Source: Triatoma infestans (taxonomy: Eukaryota; Arthropoda; Insecta; Hemiptera; Reduviidae). Taken from it: DNA of 64,000 nt. The notes below the pieces were generated by a model. It saw only the letters and a program-made list of their open reading frames with translations. It did not search any database and was not told the DNA's origin. Shown here one piece after another: positions 1 through 11,384 of the stretch. The first letter of the stretch is position 1, and the number at the start of each line of letters is the position of its first letter. Location: the NCBI GenBank assembly GCA_011037195.1, contig JAAEAF010001934.1:62001-126000 (forward strand), in the 5' to 3' direction. The position numbers and the translations under genes were made by a program.

Positions 1-375
1 ACTTTCCAAACCCAGCTTCACCAGGTGTCCTCTAAGTCGGCAATGCCCCGTGAGGAAACCCGTAAAAACGCGGAGCTTGTTCTTGGTCAATCCGATGCAG
101 GTCTCCGATCTCCGTTAGTTATAATTTCCCAGGCAGATCTTGGCCTGCCGCAAACCGGGGAAGGAGTACCAGAATTGACATCTCCTCGTCTCCTCCTCCT
201 TTCTGAGTTCCTCCAACAGAAACTGGTCACTGAGCCCATAAAAAGATTCCGGCCCAAGAAGCGGGGTCGTAGCACTTATCTTAACCAGGGCGTTGGCCAT
301 CTCATTCCCTTCAATGCCAGCGGGACCCACCGAAGGGTAACTTTATTCCTCCTGCCTAGGTTATTAAGTTTACCT
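1..375 (-). mobile_element. LINE fragment: RNase H end and C-terminus (family L1)
   Basis: Broken 3' part of a non-LTR retrotransposon ORF2. On the minus strand one frame gives GPAGIEGNEMANALVK (the RNase H 'GHVGIEGNExADALAK' block), then LLEELRKEEETRRCQFWYS. The continuation, FTGFLTGHCRLRGHLVKLGL in sense, lies in another frame and runs off the left edge. Related copies lie at 31860-32775 and 55765-56340. The fragment is 5'-truncated near 375 and abuts a different LINE fragment in the same orientation. Confidence 0.8.
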
Positions 376-379
376 AAGT

Positions 380-835
380 TATAGGCGTCAGTCTAGCTCC
401 TGTTTCTTTTGACGCAGCACCAAAGTCGTCAAACCTATCTCAAGGATCCCTGCACAAAAGCATGGTCTCAAGGATGCTCTCAGTTGACAAACGGCCTAAT
501 TCCTGTTCCAGACCGTTTCTCTCAACCGCCCATCTCGAAGTACGTGTGTTGGACATCATCGAGAACTGAATCCCCCGAAGATACATCTTTCTCCAAATCA
601 CATAGATACGAAGCAAATTATCCGTGACTTGTGAGAAAAAGGGGTAGATCATATCTTCTGACGTCGTCATAATTTCTGACGTTGTCATAATTTCTGACGT
701 TGTCATACCTTCTGCCCGCTCATTCAGTTGGACTCGCTGTCCACTTTCCTCGGCTGTCCACTCGCCACCGTACGTGACAGAACCGAATGGCGTAATCCCT
801 GGCCATCGTTCTCGCTTCAGTGCCACCGAATAATA
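380..835 (-). pseudogene. R1-clade LINE ORF2 C-terminal fragment
   Basis: Minus-strand open frame of about 128 codons. Its C-terminal part RWAVERNGLEQELGRLST, followed by ESILETMLLCRDPWDRFDDF, matches the tail of R1/TRAS-type reverse transcriptases (known pattern: RFxxxRxxLexxLGrxxTpexLvexMLxxxxxWxaxxxF). The zinc-knuckle region before it (IYVIWRKMYLRGIQFS) is out of frame. A 17-bp direct repeat centred on 655-705, three units of TTCTGACGTYGTCATAA, encodes a repeated MTTSE peptide and looks like a local tandem expansion after insertion. No start codon: the open frame simply runs back to a stop near 830. Confidence 0.6.
655..707. repeat. 17-bp tandem triplication inside the R1 fragment
   Basis: Three consecutive units of TTCTGACGTCGTCATAA or TTCTGACGTTGTCATAA, followed by a partial fourth. 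Each unit contains TGACGT, the half of a CREB/ATF-type site. Confidence 0.85.
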
Positions 836-859
836 ACGGGGAAGTAATAACGTATGATT

Positions 860-1048
860 CTGCCATCTAGATAATATTAAGGTACATTAGCAACATTGTT
901 ACAATTCTAAATTTGAGGAAAATTGGGTAACCGGAAGTGCTGCTATTCATAATAGGTTTTTATGACGTATATAACTCAATTACAATAACATCTGTCAATT
1001 ACAACTCTGTAAACTGCAGTAAGAGAAAATCGGGTAAGTGTTTCTCAC
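860..1048 (-). repeat. Family A repeat, 5' fragment
   Basis: Reverse-orientation copy. It holds the ETS-like AACCGGAAGTGC module (about 927-938), then CTGCAGTAAGAGAAAA and the GTAAGTGTTTCTCACC edge that mark the family's left end. Confidence 0.75.
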
Positions 1049-1679
1049 CATATATTTTTTTTCTTAATTTTATCGATAGTGGCTTTACAATTTTCATTAT
1101 AAATAGCTATGTAATTCAAAGATATTTTTTTCAATTATTATTTAATGCTACTTTCGGCTATTCGTATAATTCGAAGAACTACTACAAATCTGGTTGTAAT
1201 AGTAACAAAATAAAGTGATTACTGTTGGAAAAAAATGAAATAAAATAAAACAGAAATAAAACATAAACATTTCCAAGTTAGGAAAAAAACGCATAGCAAA
1301 GATAGAAAGCAAGGAAAATGTAGAAGATCGTATAAAAACTAGACTTGCACAGTAAATAGTTGTATGTAGGAAGTTAATTGGTACTTAAACGTTAAGTGAA
1401 TTACTTGTAACAAAAAAAAAAGCACTTGTTCGTTTTAAATTGCTCTTGGTTGTAGATTAATGAGAACTATGGCGGCTGTTCATTCTGGTCTTAAGATCAG
1501 ATAATGTCTGTTTTTTTCCTGGTGTTGATTTCCGATTCAGTACAGGTGGCTAACTTATTGATTAACTTATATTTGTTTTAATAAATGTCTCGCATTATGA
1601 ACACTTCATTAATCCTTTATAAATTTATTCTACACTTCAAAGCAGGTTTTAATTTCATTTTATTGCTAAAGAGGATGTA
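1049..1679. other. AT-rich spacer
   Basis: No coding sequence or recognisable element. The 93-codon frame at 937-1218 is low-complexity (Asn, Ile, Tyr, Phe rich) and overlaps the end of a repeat. Confidence 0.6.
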
Positions 1680-2010
1680 TTGCGGTCATTCAAATTTTTC
1701 CCACTGAAAAATACATGTCTTGAAGATTGCTATAACAAGAGAAAATATTTCAAAATAAAAAATAAAAACGCAGGAAGTTCAATGTTGATATACGTTTAGA
1801 TAAACACTAGAGGATTGGATACGAAAGTTTCGGTCAGCCGGAAGTAAGACGTGACTAAAAAATAATCTTCAGTATTTCCAGCCTTCTACAATTAATTTTC
1901 TCGAAAACATATGAAACTATTTCCTTTTATCTTTAATATTCCAACCTCATAGAAATATACTTATGATTTTTATTTGAAATATCTTTATGTGAAAATTGTT
2001 TGAAGAGTGG
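1680..2010 (-). repeat. Diverged family A fragment
   Basis: Weak similarity only: CATGTCTTGAAG, CAGCCGGAAGTAAG (about 1838-1851) and ATTTTCTCGAAAAC occur in the order expected for a reverse copy. Confidence 0.4.
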
Positions 2011-2049
2011 AAAAATCCAGAGTGTCTAAAATGTTTTGCTTAACTCTAA

Positions 2050-2183
2050 ATACCTCCAGCATCAGAGTGTCACTGATTTTGCTCTGTGCAAGTCTGTATT
2101 ATCATCACGTTATTCATCGAGACATTCCATTGTGATGGGCTGCTATCGATCAGCATAGTATGAAGCAGTCTTATTATGAGAAA
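2050..2183 (-). repeat. Decayed hammerhead-unit fragment
   Basis: CCAGCATCAGAG, TTTGCTCTGTGCAAGTCTGT and ATTGTGATGGGCTGC recall parts of the repeating unit in the adjacent foldback, but the core motif is not intact. Confidence 0.35.
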
Positions 2184-2198
2184 ACAAATCTGCTGTGA

Positions 2199-2603
2199 TC
2201 AGAGATATTTTCCGTGATAGCCTGCTTCTTTTTTTTTGTGGTCAGCGACCGGATGCTTTTTGTCAAACCGGTGTGAGAACGTACATTTGCACAGAGCAAA
2301 TTTAGTTGATACACTGGTCTTAAATGTTATTGTTAGGGCCTAACTAGGTTAAGAGGGGTGTTGGTACCTGAATGGGGAAAAAATACATGTTTCGGTCTTT
2401 TTTTTAAAGTTAGGCCCTAACAAAAACTTTTAAAGACCAGTGTATCAATTAACTTTGTTCTATGCAAATATATGTTATCACACTGTTTGACAAAAAAGCA
2501 TCCTGACGATGGGCGGACGCCCGAAACCGGTCGATGACCACAAAAAGAAGCAGGCTATCACGGAAAATATCTCTGATGCTTTCGCTCTGCGGAACCAACC
2601 ACA
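2199..2603. mobile_element. Foldback element of two inverted hammerhead-like units
   Basis: Two inverted arms (about 2199-2345 and 2410-2603) read CAGAGATATTTTCCGTGATA inward from the left and the complement from the right. The right unit carries CATC-CTGACGA, a GGGCGGACGCCC hairpin, GAAACCGGTC and GATG at 2499-2536, in the order of a hammerhead ribozyme core. The left unit has lost this core (CGACCGGATGC). The element is bounded by a 15-bp direct repeat, ACAAATCTGSTGTGA, at 2184-2198 and 2604-2618 with one mismatch, so it inserted into the left end of the following family A copy. Confidence 0.75.
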
Positions 2604-3305
2604 ACAAATCTGGTGTGAAACAATCATACGATTTTCTTGTACAGTTGTAGATAAAATTATATATAAAATGACAAATTTGATTTAAAATTCAAATTTTACT
2701 CATTTGCAGGGAGGGGGGCAACCAGATAGTGCACATACATTTGAAATTTAACATCGCTGATTCCTCAGTACTACTTAAAAACAATTTTTCTTTTGGAGAA
2801 AATGCTCCAAATTATAGTTATGGAATTATATATATGTGCAGTAAGCTTTCCAAATTTAAAAGAAATCGTTAATAGCCATTTTCGAGAAAATTCCAAACCG
2901 AAGTGGTACTTTAGAGGGAAGCTTATTGCTATTGTTCCCAAGCAAACAACCCATTTTTCCGGTAGGCATTTATAGGTATGTACTATACAAAGTTTAAAGA
3001 AAATCTTTGGAGCAGTTTTCGGAGAAAATCACACGAAACTGTGTAAAAACCTCCCTCAGTAATGTAGCAATGTAGTGATGGATTTTGTCAGAAATGTGCA
3101 TTGTGCATGGTGATGCTGTGGTGGGACCTAAATGGAATACCAAGTTTGATCTTCACGTGTTTTTCGTTTTTTGAAATATTTTGCTCACACAATTGCATAC
3201 ATACAGACCATTCGCTACAAACATATTTTCGTATTCAAGGGACCTCAAAGCATATATTTAGTGTGAAAACTCAATTTCGAAAAAGAGTTTTTAGGTCTGC
3301 TAAGC
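2604..3305 (+). repeat. Family A repeat copy
   Basis: Starts with the left-end motif ATCTGGTGTGAAACAATCA. It then shows the internal blocks GTGGTACTTTAGAGGGAAGC and GTTTAAAGAAAATC, the GGGACCTCAAAGCATATATT block, and a decayed right end. No coding potential. Confidence 0.75.
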
Positions 3306-3899
3306 TGTGAAAAAGAATACCACAAACATAGTTCCTTTAATTGTGAGACACTAAGAAGAAACAATTTAAATAATACAAAGTAATGAGCGTCTATAATGAC
3401 AAGTGCAGTAAAAACAGTTCTATTTCAAACACCTTCTTGATTAAAAATATATTCCACTGAAAAATAAATAGATAAATAAATAAATAAATTAATGAATAAA
3501 TGAAAGAGCAGAACATTAGCACACAATACTAATTACTACTTTTCTGGTGCCACTATTTAAAATAAAAAATCTTTTTGTTCCAATGACTATGTATTTCATG
3601 AGTTATTTTTTATTGTCGAAGGTTAGTGATAGTTTCCGTGTGGGCTTTGTCACTGATTATTTTTGTTTTATTAATTTTCTACACCTTCATTTTTTTTTTT
3701 TTTTAATATTAAAGAATTCTTTCTTAAATATTTATAATTTTAGTTAAAATTGTTAAAAAAAGAAATTTAAAATTATGATCATTATAGGCCCGGAAGACGT
3801 GAACTCTTTCGTGCTTTGATAACCGGAGAGAGAGATTTATTTTCAGCAGTAAACCTTCCTCAATGGTGTTACATAAAATAAGACAAAAAAAAAACGATA
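3306..3899. other. AT-rich spacer with an (AAAT)n microsatellite
   Basis: About 3462-3508 is a run of AAAT units with a few interruptions. Nothing else is recognised. Confidence 0.6.
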
Positions 3900-4790
3900 T
3901 TTAGTGTGAAACACACACTCAATTTATCTTACTCTAATTAATTCAAGAAATTTTCTATAAAATTGCAATGTTACGATGTTTTATTTGGGGCTGGCCATAA
4001 ACATGGTGGGATGACTTTATTTGTATAAATGAGCGACCTTCCGTGGAGCGCTGTATGTCAAAACCAACAAAGTTTGTGCAAAGTTAAATTTAAAACCAAT
4101 TTTTTTTAGTAAAATGTTTCAAATAAAAGTGATACGTTTCTATCTATGCAGCAAGCACTTCCGCTTTTTTTTTTTTTTTGAAATTTAGAATTCTATTAAT
4201 GCTTCTAATTTCGTATTATTATTTACGAACTTATACTTAACAGATCTTAGGTAGTACTGAAGTGGTACTTTAGAGGCAAGCATCCCCCAGAACTCCCTCC
4301 AAAAATCAATCAATTTTCCCAGAAAAATGTTACTAACAAAAGTGATAGGGATTTATGTGTGTAGATAGTATACGAAGTTTAAGGAAGTTCATTGGTGCTG
4401 TTTTCGAGAAAAACACGAAAATCTGGAGAAAAAAAACCATTCAGTAAAATCGCAATTCAAGATTTGCTACAAACTCGGAATTTCGGCAAAACATATCAAA
4501 TTTGCATTAACAGACGATAGAATCTTGTATGATTTAGCGAAATGGTACTTTAAAATCGTAAAATGCTGAAACAAAAGAAATTGATTACATCTGGTCGACT
4601 GATTTTGATCAAAATCTTATTGTCCCGTTGCCTGTTTGTTGCAACTTAAAGAAATATCAATTTTCACATTTCTGATGATGTTCCGTTATTCTGAGTTTCC
4701 CAAATCATGTACATAATTCCAGTGAAAACGTCATTTTGAAAATTCAATACGATCGTAATATATTCTCTTTACTAGGATTAAGAGAAAGTG
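3900..4790 (+). repeat. Family A repeat copy
   Basis: Left end TTAGTGTGAAACACACACTC, internal AATGTTTCAAATAAAAGTGA and TGAAGTGGTACTTTAGAGGC blocks, and right end GATTAAGAGAAAGT at 4777-4790. The ETS-like module is degraded. Confidence 0.75.
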
Positions 4791-5498
4791 AAAAAGAGGA
4801 CCAAAGAAAACAAAAAAAAATCGATTAACACCTAAACAACAACAACGATAGAAAAAAAAAGAAGAAAAAAAGAAAAGTGACCAATTATTAAAGAGATTCA
4901 GCCCTGACTAACACTGGAAATGTTTTCTTCAAATGAGTGTGTAACTTTTAAAAGAACTCATTTACATAATTGTTGAAGCTCTTGCTCACCGTGTTCATGT
5001 ATTGTACCTTCTTCCTCACTATCTTTTCTATCTTCCTTCGTTTCTCATTCTCTTTTGCTCATTTGCTTTCATGTTTTGAATAATAAGTATAATTTATAAT
5101 AAACCAAACAGCAGAACCAATTTGCCATCCACTATATATTATTATAATCTTTAAAAATAATTTAACTAAATAGTTATTGCTATTATTAAAATTATTATTG
5201 TTGTGTGAACTTAACAAATCTTAGTAATATTTTAAATATTTATTAACCATATTTCATTAAATTGCATCACTATATTTAATATATGATATAAATGCAAGGA
5301 AATTATTCTCAGGTAAATATTTGTGTATTTTTTTTAAAAAATGACCAAGTACAATGACGAAACAATAACTTCGTCATCATATATCGTTTGTTGGATAAAG
5401 AGAGCTGCCGTCACAACGGTTCGTGTTTTGTGAAATGGGCAGCGGGCATCTTATAGACAACTTTCGTTTTATCAGACAAGTTCGAAACGATAACTAAC
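4791..5498. other. AT-rich spacer
   Basis: A-rich run at 4800-4880, otherwise featureless. No coding or repeat signal. Confidence 0.5.
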
Positions 5499-5804
5499 TT
5501 ACTTAGCTGGCTCTACAGTCCAAGGTAAACTTTTCTTTCCAAGCGTCTCTGACGTGCGCTTTGCGTCTTCGTTCATTCCGATTTTTGACAGATCATCTTC
5601 TACGTCCTTGATCCAGCATTTCCTCAGGGGTCCTCTTTTCCTCATTCCGACAAATATCTCTCTCATTATTTTCTTGGCCATCCTGTCATCTGCAAGCCCT
5701 TCCACATGTCCGAGCCAGCTGAGTGTTTTTGATTTAATGAAACGTACTATACCTTCGTGACCTATCAGCAAGTCCAAGTAGTGTTCGAAAGATAAACTGG
5801 CCAT
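5499..5804 (-). pseudogene. LINE reverse transcriptase C-terminal fragment (CR1/RTE type)
   Basis: Minus-strand open frame of 101 codons. It contains SKTLSWLGHVEGLADDRMAK, then RKRGPLRKCWIKDVEDDL, then AKRTSETLGKKSLPWTVEPA. This is the familiar C-terminal block of many LINE polymerases (RLRWLGHVxRM ... GRPxxRWxDxVxxDL ... AxDRxxWrxxVxxAK). Key positions are decayed (SETLGKKSLPWT for the DRxxWR motif). Only the last part of the ORF is present, consistent with a 5'-truncated insertion or its remnant. Confidence 0.75.
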
Positions 5805-6235
5805 TAATTATCACTGGCAATGAAAACGTCTTTGGTGAAATTTGTAAGCGAATGTTAGAAAGTGACAGTGAAGAAAGCGTGTTTTTTTTTTTAAGTCAAA
5901 TTGACATAAACACAGAAACGCGTATATCTCTTGAAGATTTGGCTGCCACAGCATCTTAATTCTGTTATTTTATCAATGTTAACCTTCATTAAAAGTTTAA
6001 TTAAGGTTTAATTTGTTCTTAGTTTTCACCAGAAATACCTCTGTGAATTTGGAGGAAACACCAGAAATTTTGAGGCCCGCCTTCATGAGTTCTAGACAAA
6101 GCGAATTATTTGTATATGTATGTGAGACCAAATAACTGGACTACGAAAAAAAAATTGTTAATTATCACTGGTTAGGATAGAAGGATCCCTAAACAAGAAA
6201 GTTTCGGACAAAATCACGCCAACCCAGATGTTGGA
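5805..6235. other. Spacer, nothing recognised
   Basis: No element or gene seen. A short poly-T run lies near 5880-5893. Confidence 0.4.
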
Positions 6236-6642
6236 CCTTACTTTGTGGATGGCTCCAAACGATTTTCTTTAAACTTGTGATAATATTAAATACAAATAGA
6301 ACTATCACTTTTATTTGATCAATATTTTTCCGGGAAATTGTTGTAGTTACTATAATTATTCGGAGATTGTTGTAGAACGAAGGTCAACCAGGGTAATGAC
6401 GACTTTATTAATTTTTTTTTTTTTTTTTTTACTGAACCATTCTTTCATTTTTTTTGCGGTAGTTTTTGAAAAAAAAAAACAGCTCCTTGAGATTTTTTCC
6501 AAGTTCGTTTCCTCCCCAACCAATTGCATACGAACGGCGATTAAATGTTTAATATAATTTTCTAGTTGAATAAAATTTGTCACTTATTATTGTAATAAAT
6601 GTAGTAAAAGAGCGTCGTGTGAGTGTTTCATGCCAGAATTTT
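6236..6642 (-). repeat. Family A repeat, left part
   Basis: Reverse copy with GGCTCCAAACGATTTTCTTT, a TATCACTTTTATTTGA block and the left-end GTCGTGTGAGTGTTTCATGC at about 6613-6633. A long T-run at about 6411-6430 interrupts it. Confidence 0.65.
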
Positions 6643-6964
6643 TTTCCCCCTAAAAATCGAACTTCTACAAGTTAAAGACAAGTGATTACGAATGTGCAAA
6701 AACAGATTACAAACAACGGTCTTTGTACATTTCCGCCCAGGCTGTCTTTTATTTTTATGTATTTATTTTTGTTTTTAACTCTTTATTTGAAATTTACAAG
6801 TGTAATTAATTTTACAATAAGTAAATACGTTAAGAAATAATTACAATGACGTGAATTACTTGATTGGTAGTTATCCAGTGATGACTAACACTAGCTGTTT
6901 AAAAGACCGCTTGAGCGTCGTTAAAACAGCGCTTTAAGCGTCGTTGAGGATTTCCAGGGAGGGA
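6643..6964. other. Spacer, nothing recognised
   Basis: AT-rich, with a local direct repeat of GCGTCGTTAA/GCGTCGTTGA near 6914 and 6939. No coding signal. Confidence 0.4.
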
Positions 6965-7880
6965 ATGTGAGATGAGGGCTTGGGCTAAGGATTAGAGTGT
7001 GATAGTAGCTCATTGTGGAATCTGTTATAAAGGATATTTGCCAGAGTGTTGACGAAAGGAATATTGAGATCTGTGTTGAGGGTAAGTTTGGATATATAGA
7101 AAGGACTGTTAGTTATGTGGCGGAGGATTTTGGATTGGATGGTTTTGATGCGGTTCAGATTAGAACGGTTGGCGGTTCCGTACAGTTCCAGTCCGCAAGT
7201 CCATAGTGATCTCAGTAAGGAGATGTAATGGAGTCTTTTGAGCATTTGCCAAGCAATTTGGACAGAAGTCTAAAACGTATTTTGAGGTCGGAGCGTTTGA
7301 GCCGTGTGTGAGGGTTCCAGGTAAGTCATATGTCCAAGAATAGTCCAAGGTAGCGCACATGGTCAGCAGGCGGAATGGGTATTCCACTGATGTAAATTGG
7401 AGGAAGAGTTTTGCGATTTAGAGTAAACACTACATATTTGCATTTACAAATGTCTACTTTAATTTTCCACTTTAAAAGCCAGGATTTGAGGGATGTAAGG
7501 TGAGATTGGAAAGCACAGGTAGCATTGACAGGATCCGGGTTCGGGGAAAGGATTGCGGTATCATCAGCAAATGTGTAGACTAAAGTGTTTGGGTGATTGG
7601 GAATGTCAGCTGAGTATATTACATATAAAAAAAGTGCGAGAATACTTCCGTGAGGAACTCCTGCGTGGATTGGGTAAATGGAAGAGACAGAGTGCCTTCA
7701 GAGACTTGAAAAAATCTGACTGTAAGGTATGATTTTAAGGTGATATAAAAGGTGGTTGGAAAGATGCCCTTGTGCTTTGACAAAAAGACCTTCATGCCAT
7801 ACCCTATCAAAGGTTTGCTCAATATCTAAAAAGATAATTGGGCAGTAATGTCTGCTCTCAAGGGCGGATTCAGCTCTTTT
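6965..7880 (-). pseudogene. Jockey-clade reverse transcriptase fragment
   Basis: Reading the minus strand from 7880 down: SKPLIGYGMKVFLSKH (the 'AFDrVWHxGLLxKL' block), LKSYLTVRFFQVSEG, then HAGVPHGSILALFLYVIYSA, the palm motif with FADDT at 7560-7571, KSWLLKWKIKVDICKCKYVV, and after frame changes ISLLRSLWTCGLELYGTANR, IKTIQSKILRHITNSPFYIS and LTLNTDLNIPFVNTLANILY. The order and motifs are those of Jockey elements. Several frameshifts and stops make it dead. It covers fingers to thumb; the endonuclease and the 3' tail are missing. Confidence 0.88.
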
Positions 7881-8003
7881 ATTTAATCCATTTTTATCAC
7901 CTCTGATACAATCAGTTGTCTAAGAATTCTGTTCAATAAGTAATAAGGTAAACTTAAAAGCGTAAGTAAAATAAAAGAATAGGGTTCTGTGTAAAAAAAA
8001 AAA

Positions 8004-8656
8004 ATCTGATGTGAAACACTCACACAACTTTCTCTTATAGCAGTTAATAAAATCATAAAACTGAAATAATTTTATAATTGACACAATGTTTCAAATAAAA
8101 ATGGTACGTTTATGTCAGGTGTTGATAGCATTTCAAGCATTAAGAAAATGCTGTAGACACTTTTTGCAAGCAAGGCAAAAAGAAAACTTAAAAACCTATC
8201 CTGTATAGTCACAGTTCTCGTTAACCTATCTGCTTGGTCTCATAAGTGGTTACATATATTGTACTAAAGTGGGACTTTAGAAGAAAGCTTAACCGTTATT
8301 GTTCCCCCCAACGTTCTACAAAAAAAATCAATTTGCCTGTACAAAATTTTTCAAATAATAATGATAGGCATTTATGTATTTAAATAGTTTACGAAGTTTA
8401 TGGAAAATCGTGAAACAGGGGGGGGGGGTACATACAATCAATAAAATCGTACTTCCGGTTGATGGACTTCGATATCCCGAAATCTTCATGTTACATGCGG
8501 TGGTGGTTATCTAAGCGAATTAAATGCTAAAAAATCTTCTTCTTTTTTTTATACTCAGAGAACCTCAAAACATGTATTTCCGGTAAAAGCTTAATTTCGA
8601 AGATTTGACATGATTCACAATACTTCCTCTTCTTATACGTAAGAAGTAAGAGAAAG
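8004..8656 (+). repeat. Family A repeat copy
   Basis: Left end ATCTGATGTGAAACACTCAC followed by ACTTTCTCTTATA at 8027. ETS-like ACTTCCGGTT near 8451. Right end AGAAGTAAGAGAAAGC, ending 8656. Shorter than the fullest copies because an internal module is absent. Confidence 0.85.
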
Positions 8657-10130
8657 CAACAAAAATGATTGTCAAATCAACCTTGAAAAACAACCACTAA
8701 ATCTTGCGAGTTGACTTCCTACCTTTGAATTTAAAATATTTCCGCTGATTGTATGAAGATAATCGTTGTTTTTTTCTGATTAAATTAGAACATTAACGTC
8801 ATTTATAGATTTATGGCAAATTCAATGAAATTTACCGCCAACAGATGATAAATAATTCAGCACCTTTACCTCGAAATAAAATATTATTGTCATTTCCATT
8901 AATTCATGCTCTAAATTTTAATGTATAATTTTTATACACATAATAGACTAATTACCATGACAACATGATAAGTTACTTTGTTCCAATATTTTATTTTTTA
9001 TTATTTTATTCTTTTGAACTTGCCGTTATGTAATGAAATCATTAATTTTTATTTATTAGTGCAGGTATACTTTATATATTTCTTTAATTAATTTTTTTTG
9101 TTAATATTATATCATTTATTCATGTCCTATGATCCCCCATTATGGCATGATTTATTATATCATTCATTAATATTATATTTATTCTATTTCAAGAATAACG
9201 GATTTTTGTTTTGTTTAATTTTTTACAAGGTTTTTCTTTTGCTTTTATTTCTCATTTTACACGCATGAATTAGTCAGAAAAATGTCACTTTTTTACTAAT
9301 AATATAATCGGCACGAATGACTTTTAAAAGCCAGCTGTACAAACTGGTTTTTCAAAAAAATATGCCCGAATCTATTTATAGTAAATAATCTGTAACTTAA
9401 ATCTAAGTGAACGTTTAGCTCGAATTTGGTTTTACGTAGTTCTGCGAATTCTGAGAAGTTCAAGTTCAAAATGTGTTCAAATACAATGTAATCATTCTTT
9501 ATCTGCCTCAGTTTTAGATTGGCACTTGGCCCCCCCCCCCACTTATGTAAGGCAAATTTGAACTTTAAAGAAAATAGCTCAATCAAGAGGATTAAGAGAA
9601 AGACGTGTTTTAGTATACGCTTCAGACATGGAGTTGCTGAAAGACATAATCCAGCAGTTGCAACAATTGTATCCAAAAGATAATCTCAAGCTAGAATTTT
9701 GAAAAGACTGATGGTTCAAGGAAAGATTCTCGGTCAACTAAGATTAGCTATAAAAAAAACTTACGTGGTGGAAATTTTAGCCGCAGACGAATTCGAAACA
9801 AACCATATAAACAATAGTACAATTTCTTAGGCATGTTTTTTTTTTATTTAATTATTTCAACTTCTTGCTTGATAGCCATGATATTATTTGATGAAATAAC
9901 TCAATAACTTTCAGGTTTTCTAATTGCAACTGATAAAAACTTCTTATAAAACTTTTATTACCTTAAAAAAGCAATTAAAACAAAATTAGGACACGTGACC
10001 TAATCAGTGTTGTTTACCTTTCAAGAAAATCCGGCAAGTCTATTTATAATATATATTATATGCACGCGTATCTTTTTTTTTTTTTTTAATATATAGTCCT
10101 ATAAAGCGAGCATACGAGCACTACCAATTA
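8657..10130. other. AT-rich spacer
   Basis: No gene recognised. The 126-codon minus-strand frame at 9296-9676 has no domain and overlaps family A-like end sequence (GGATTAAGAGAAAG near 9590). A C10 homopolymer lies near 9531-9540. Confidence 0.45.
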
Positions 10131-10480
10131 AATACGTAATATGCGAGGGAGGCGTTGGTCTCAAGGACATCCGCGGCGACCAACGGTGACTTCCGTGTCC
10201 GAACGAAGCCAAAGGGTCGGGCCACTATGTGAAGTGGAAACAGTGCATACTGGTGGGGAGAGTGGCATTCCTCTCACACACACACACTCACTCTCTCTCT
10301 ATTTGGAGAAGCTTGTCTGTCTGTAGTATACAACAAACAGTATGTTCTGTAAAGTTGTATGTTTATGTTCATACGGGCCACTTTGCTGCTGAACCGGCAA
10401 ACCAGTAGTGCGTGCCGTTCAAGGTCACTGGACTGCCTACTAACCGCGCCTCAATACTATACTGAACTGGATAATAAAAC
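10131..10480. other. GC-richer island of unknown nature
   Basis: About 350 bp clearly richer in G+C and CpG than its surroundings. It begins near GCGAGGGAGGCGTTGG, includes a CA/CT microsatellite at about 10275-10300, and contains TCAAGGTCA near 10418, a perfect extended nuclear-receptor half site. The 61-codon frame has no recognisable product. It could be a conserved regulatory block or a fragment of an unrecognised element. Confidence 0.3.
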
Positions 10481-10703
10481 TCATACGAACAAAATAAGTT
10501 TATGCGAATTGAAACCTTTAATACATCTCTTATTCCCCTTACTTAAATATTCACAGTTCTAAAGCACAAAGTTCCTTCAGAGATAGACATTTTTAAAAAA
10601 TTTTTTAATAGTCCTTATATTCTTAGCGTTTGTGGGACCATTATTCTGCAATGCTGCTTTTGTGAACTATAGTAATCTTCATTAATTCAAGAAAATATTT
10701 TTT

Positions 10704-10830
10704 TTTAAAATCACTGTGTGATTCACACAAACGACTTTCTCTTACTCCATCTAATATATGTACCTCATTTAATTAACAAATTTTCTTTAAAACTGTAACG
10801 TTCACGATCTAATATTTCACATCAGAGTAT
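10704..10830 (+). repeat. Family A left-end fragment
   Basis: CTGTGTGATTCACACAAACG followed by ACTTTCTCTTACTCC, then similarity fades. Confidence 0.65.
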
Positions 10831-11384
10831 CTGTCTAAGAATAAAAGATAAAAGAAGAATAATGAAGCCTGTATTAAAAAAAAGAAAAAAGAATAAAAAC
10901 AAAACAGAAACAAACAAAAAATTATATATATCTAAGAAGCGTGCCACAACTAAATAACCTCTGTTCATTAGCCGCTTTTTTCCCCCCTTTCTTCCGGTTA
11001 ATAGATTTAATTACATCATGGCCTCGCCATTAACCTGAACTTATTGATGATAATGATGATATGATACGTTGGTTTTTTTTTTGTACGATTAGTGCGTTTA
11101 ACAGAGCGGCAATTTTAAGACACTATTCCTTCAGCTGATCTCTCTGCACGCGTGCATTATAGTCCCTTAATTCACGACCTCCTTTTTTTCAATCTTCATC
11201 TTAATTTAATTAAATAAAACTTCGAGCCTAGATAAACCAATGTTTTCTTTTTTAAGAATAAAGATATACTATAATGGAATACTTAAAATACTATAATGCT
11301 CTTGAAAATGGTGTTGAGGTCGCCGAAAAGTTGAGTGTTCTTCAAAATATTATAACTAAGAACTGAAGTTTAAATACGTCGGTT
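10831..11384. other. AT-rich spacer
   Basis: Homopolymer-rich, no recognised feature. Confidence 0.45.

Noticed and set aside
9296..9676. 126-codon minus-strand open frame as a host gene
   Set aside because: No domain, hydrophobic low-complexity start, no splice context, and it overlaps family A-like end sequence and a C homopolymer.
10418..10426. TCAAGGTCA as a proven nuclear-receptor response element
   Set aside because: A single 9-base word is expected roughly once or less in a window this size. Kept only as a note.
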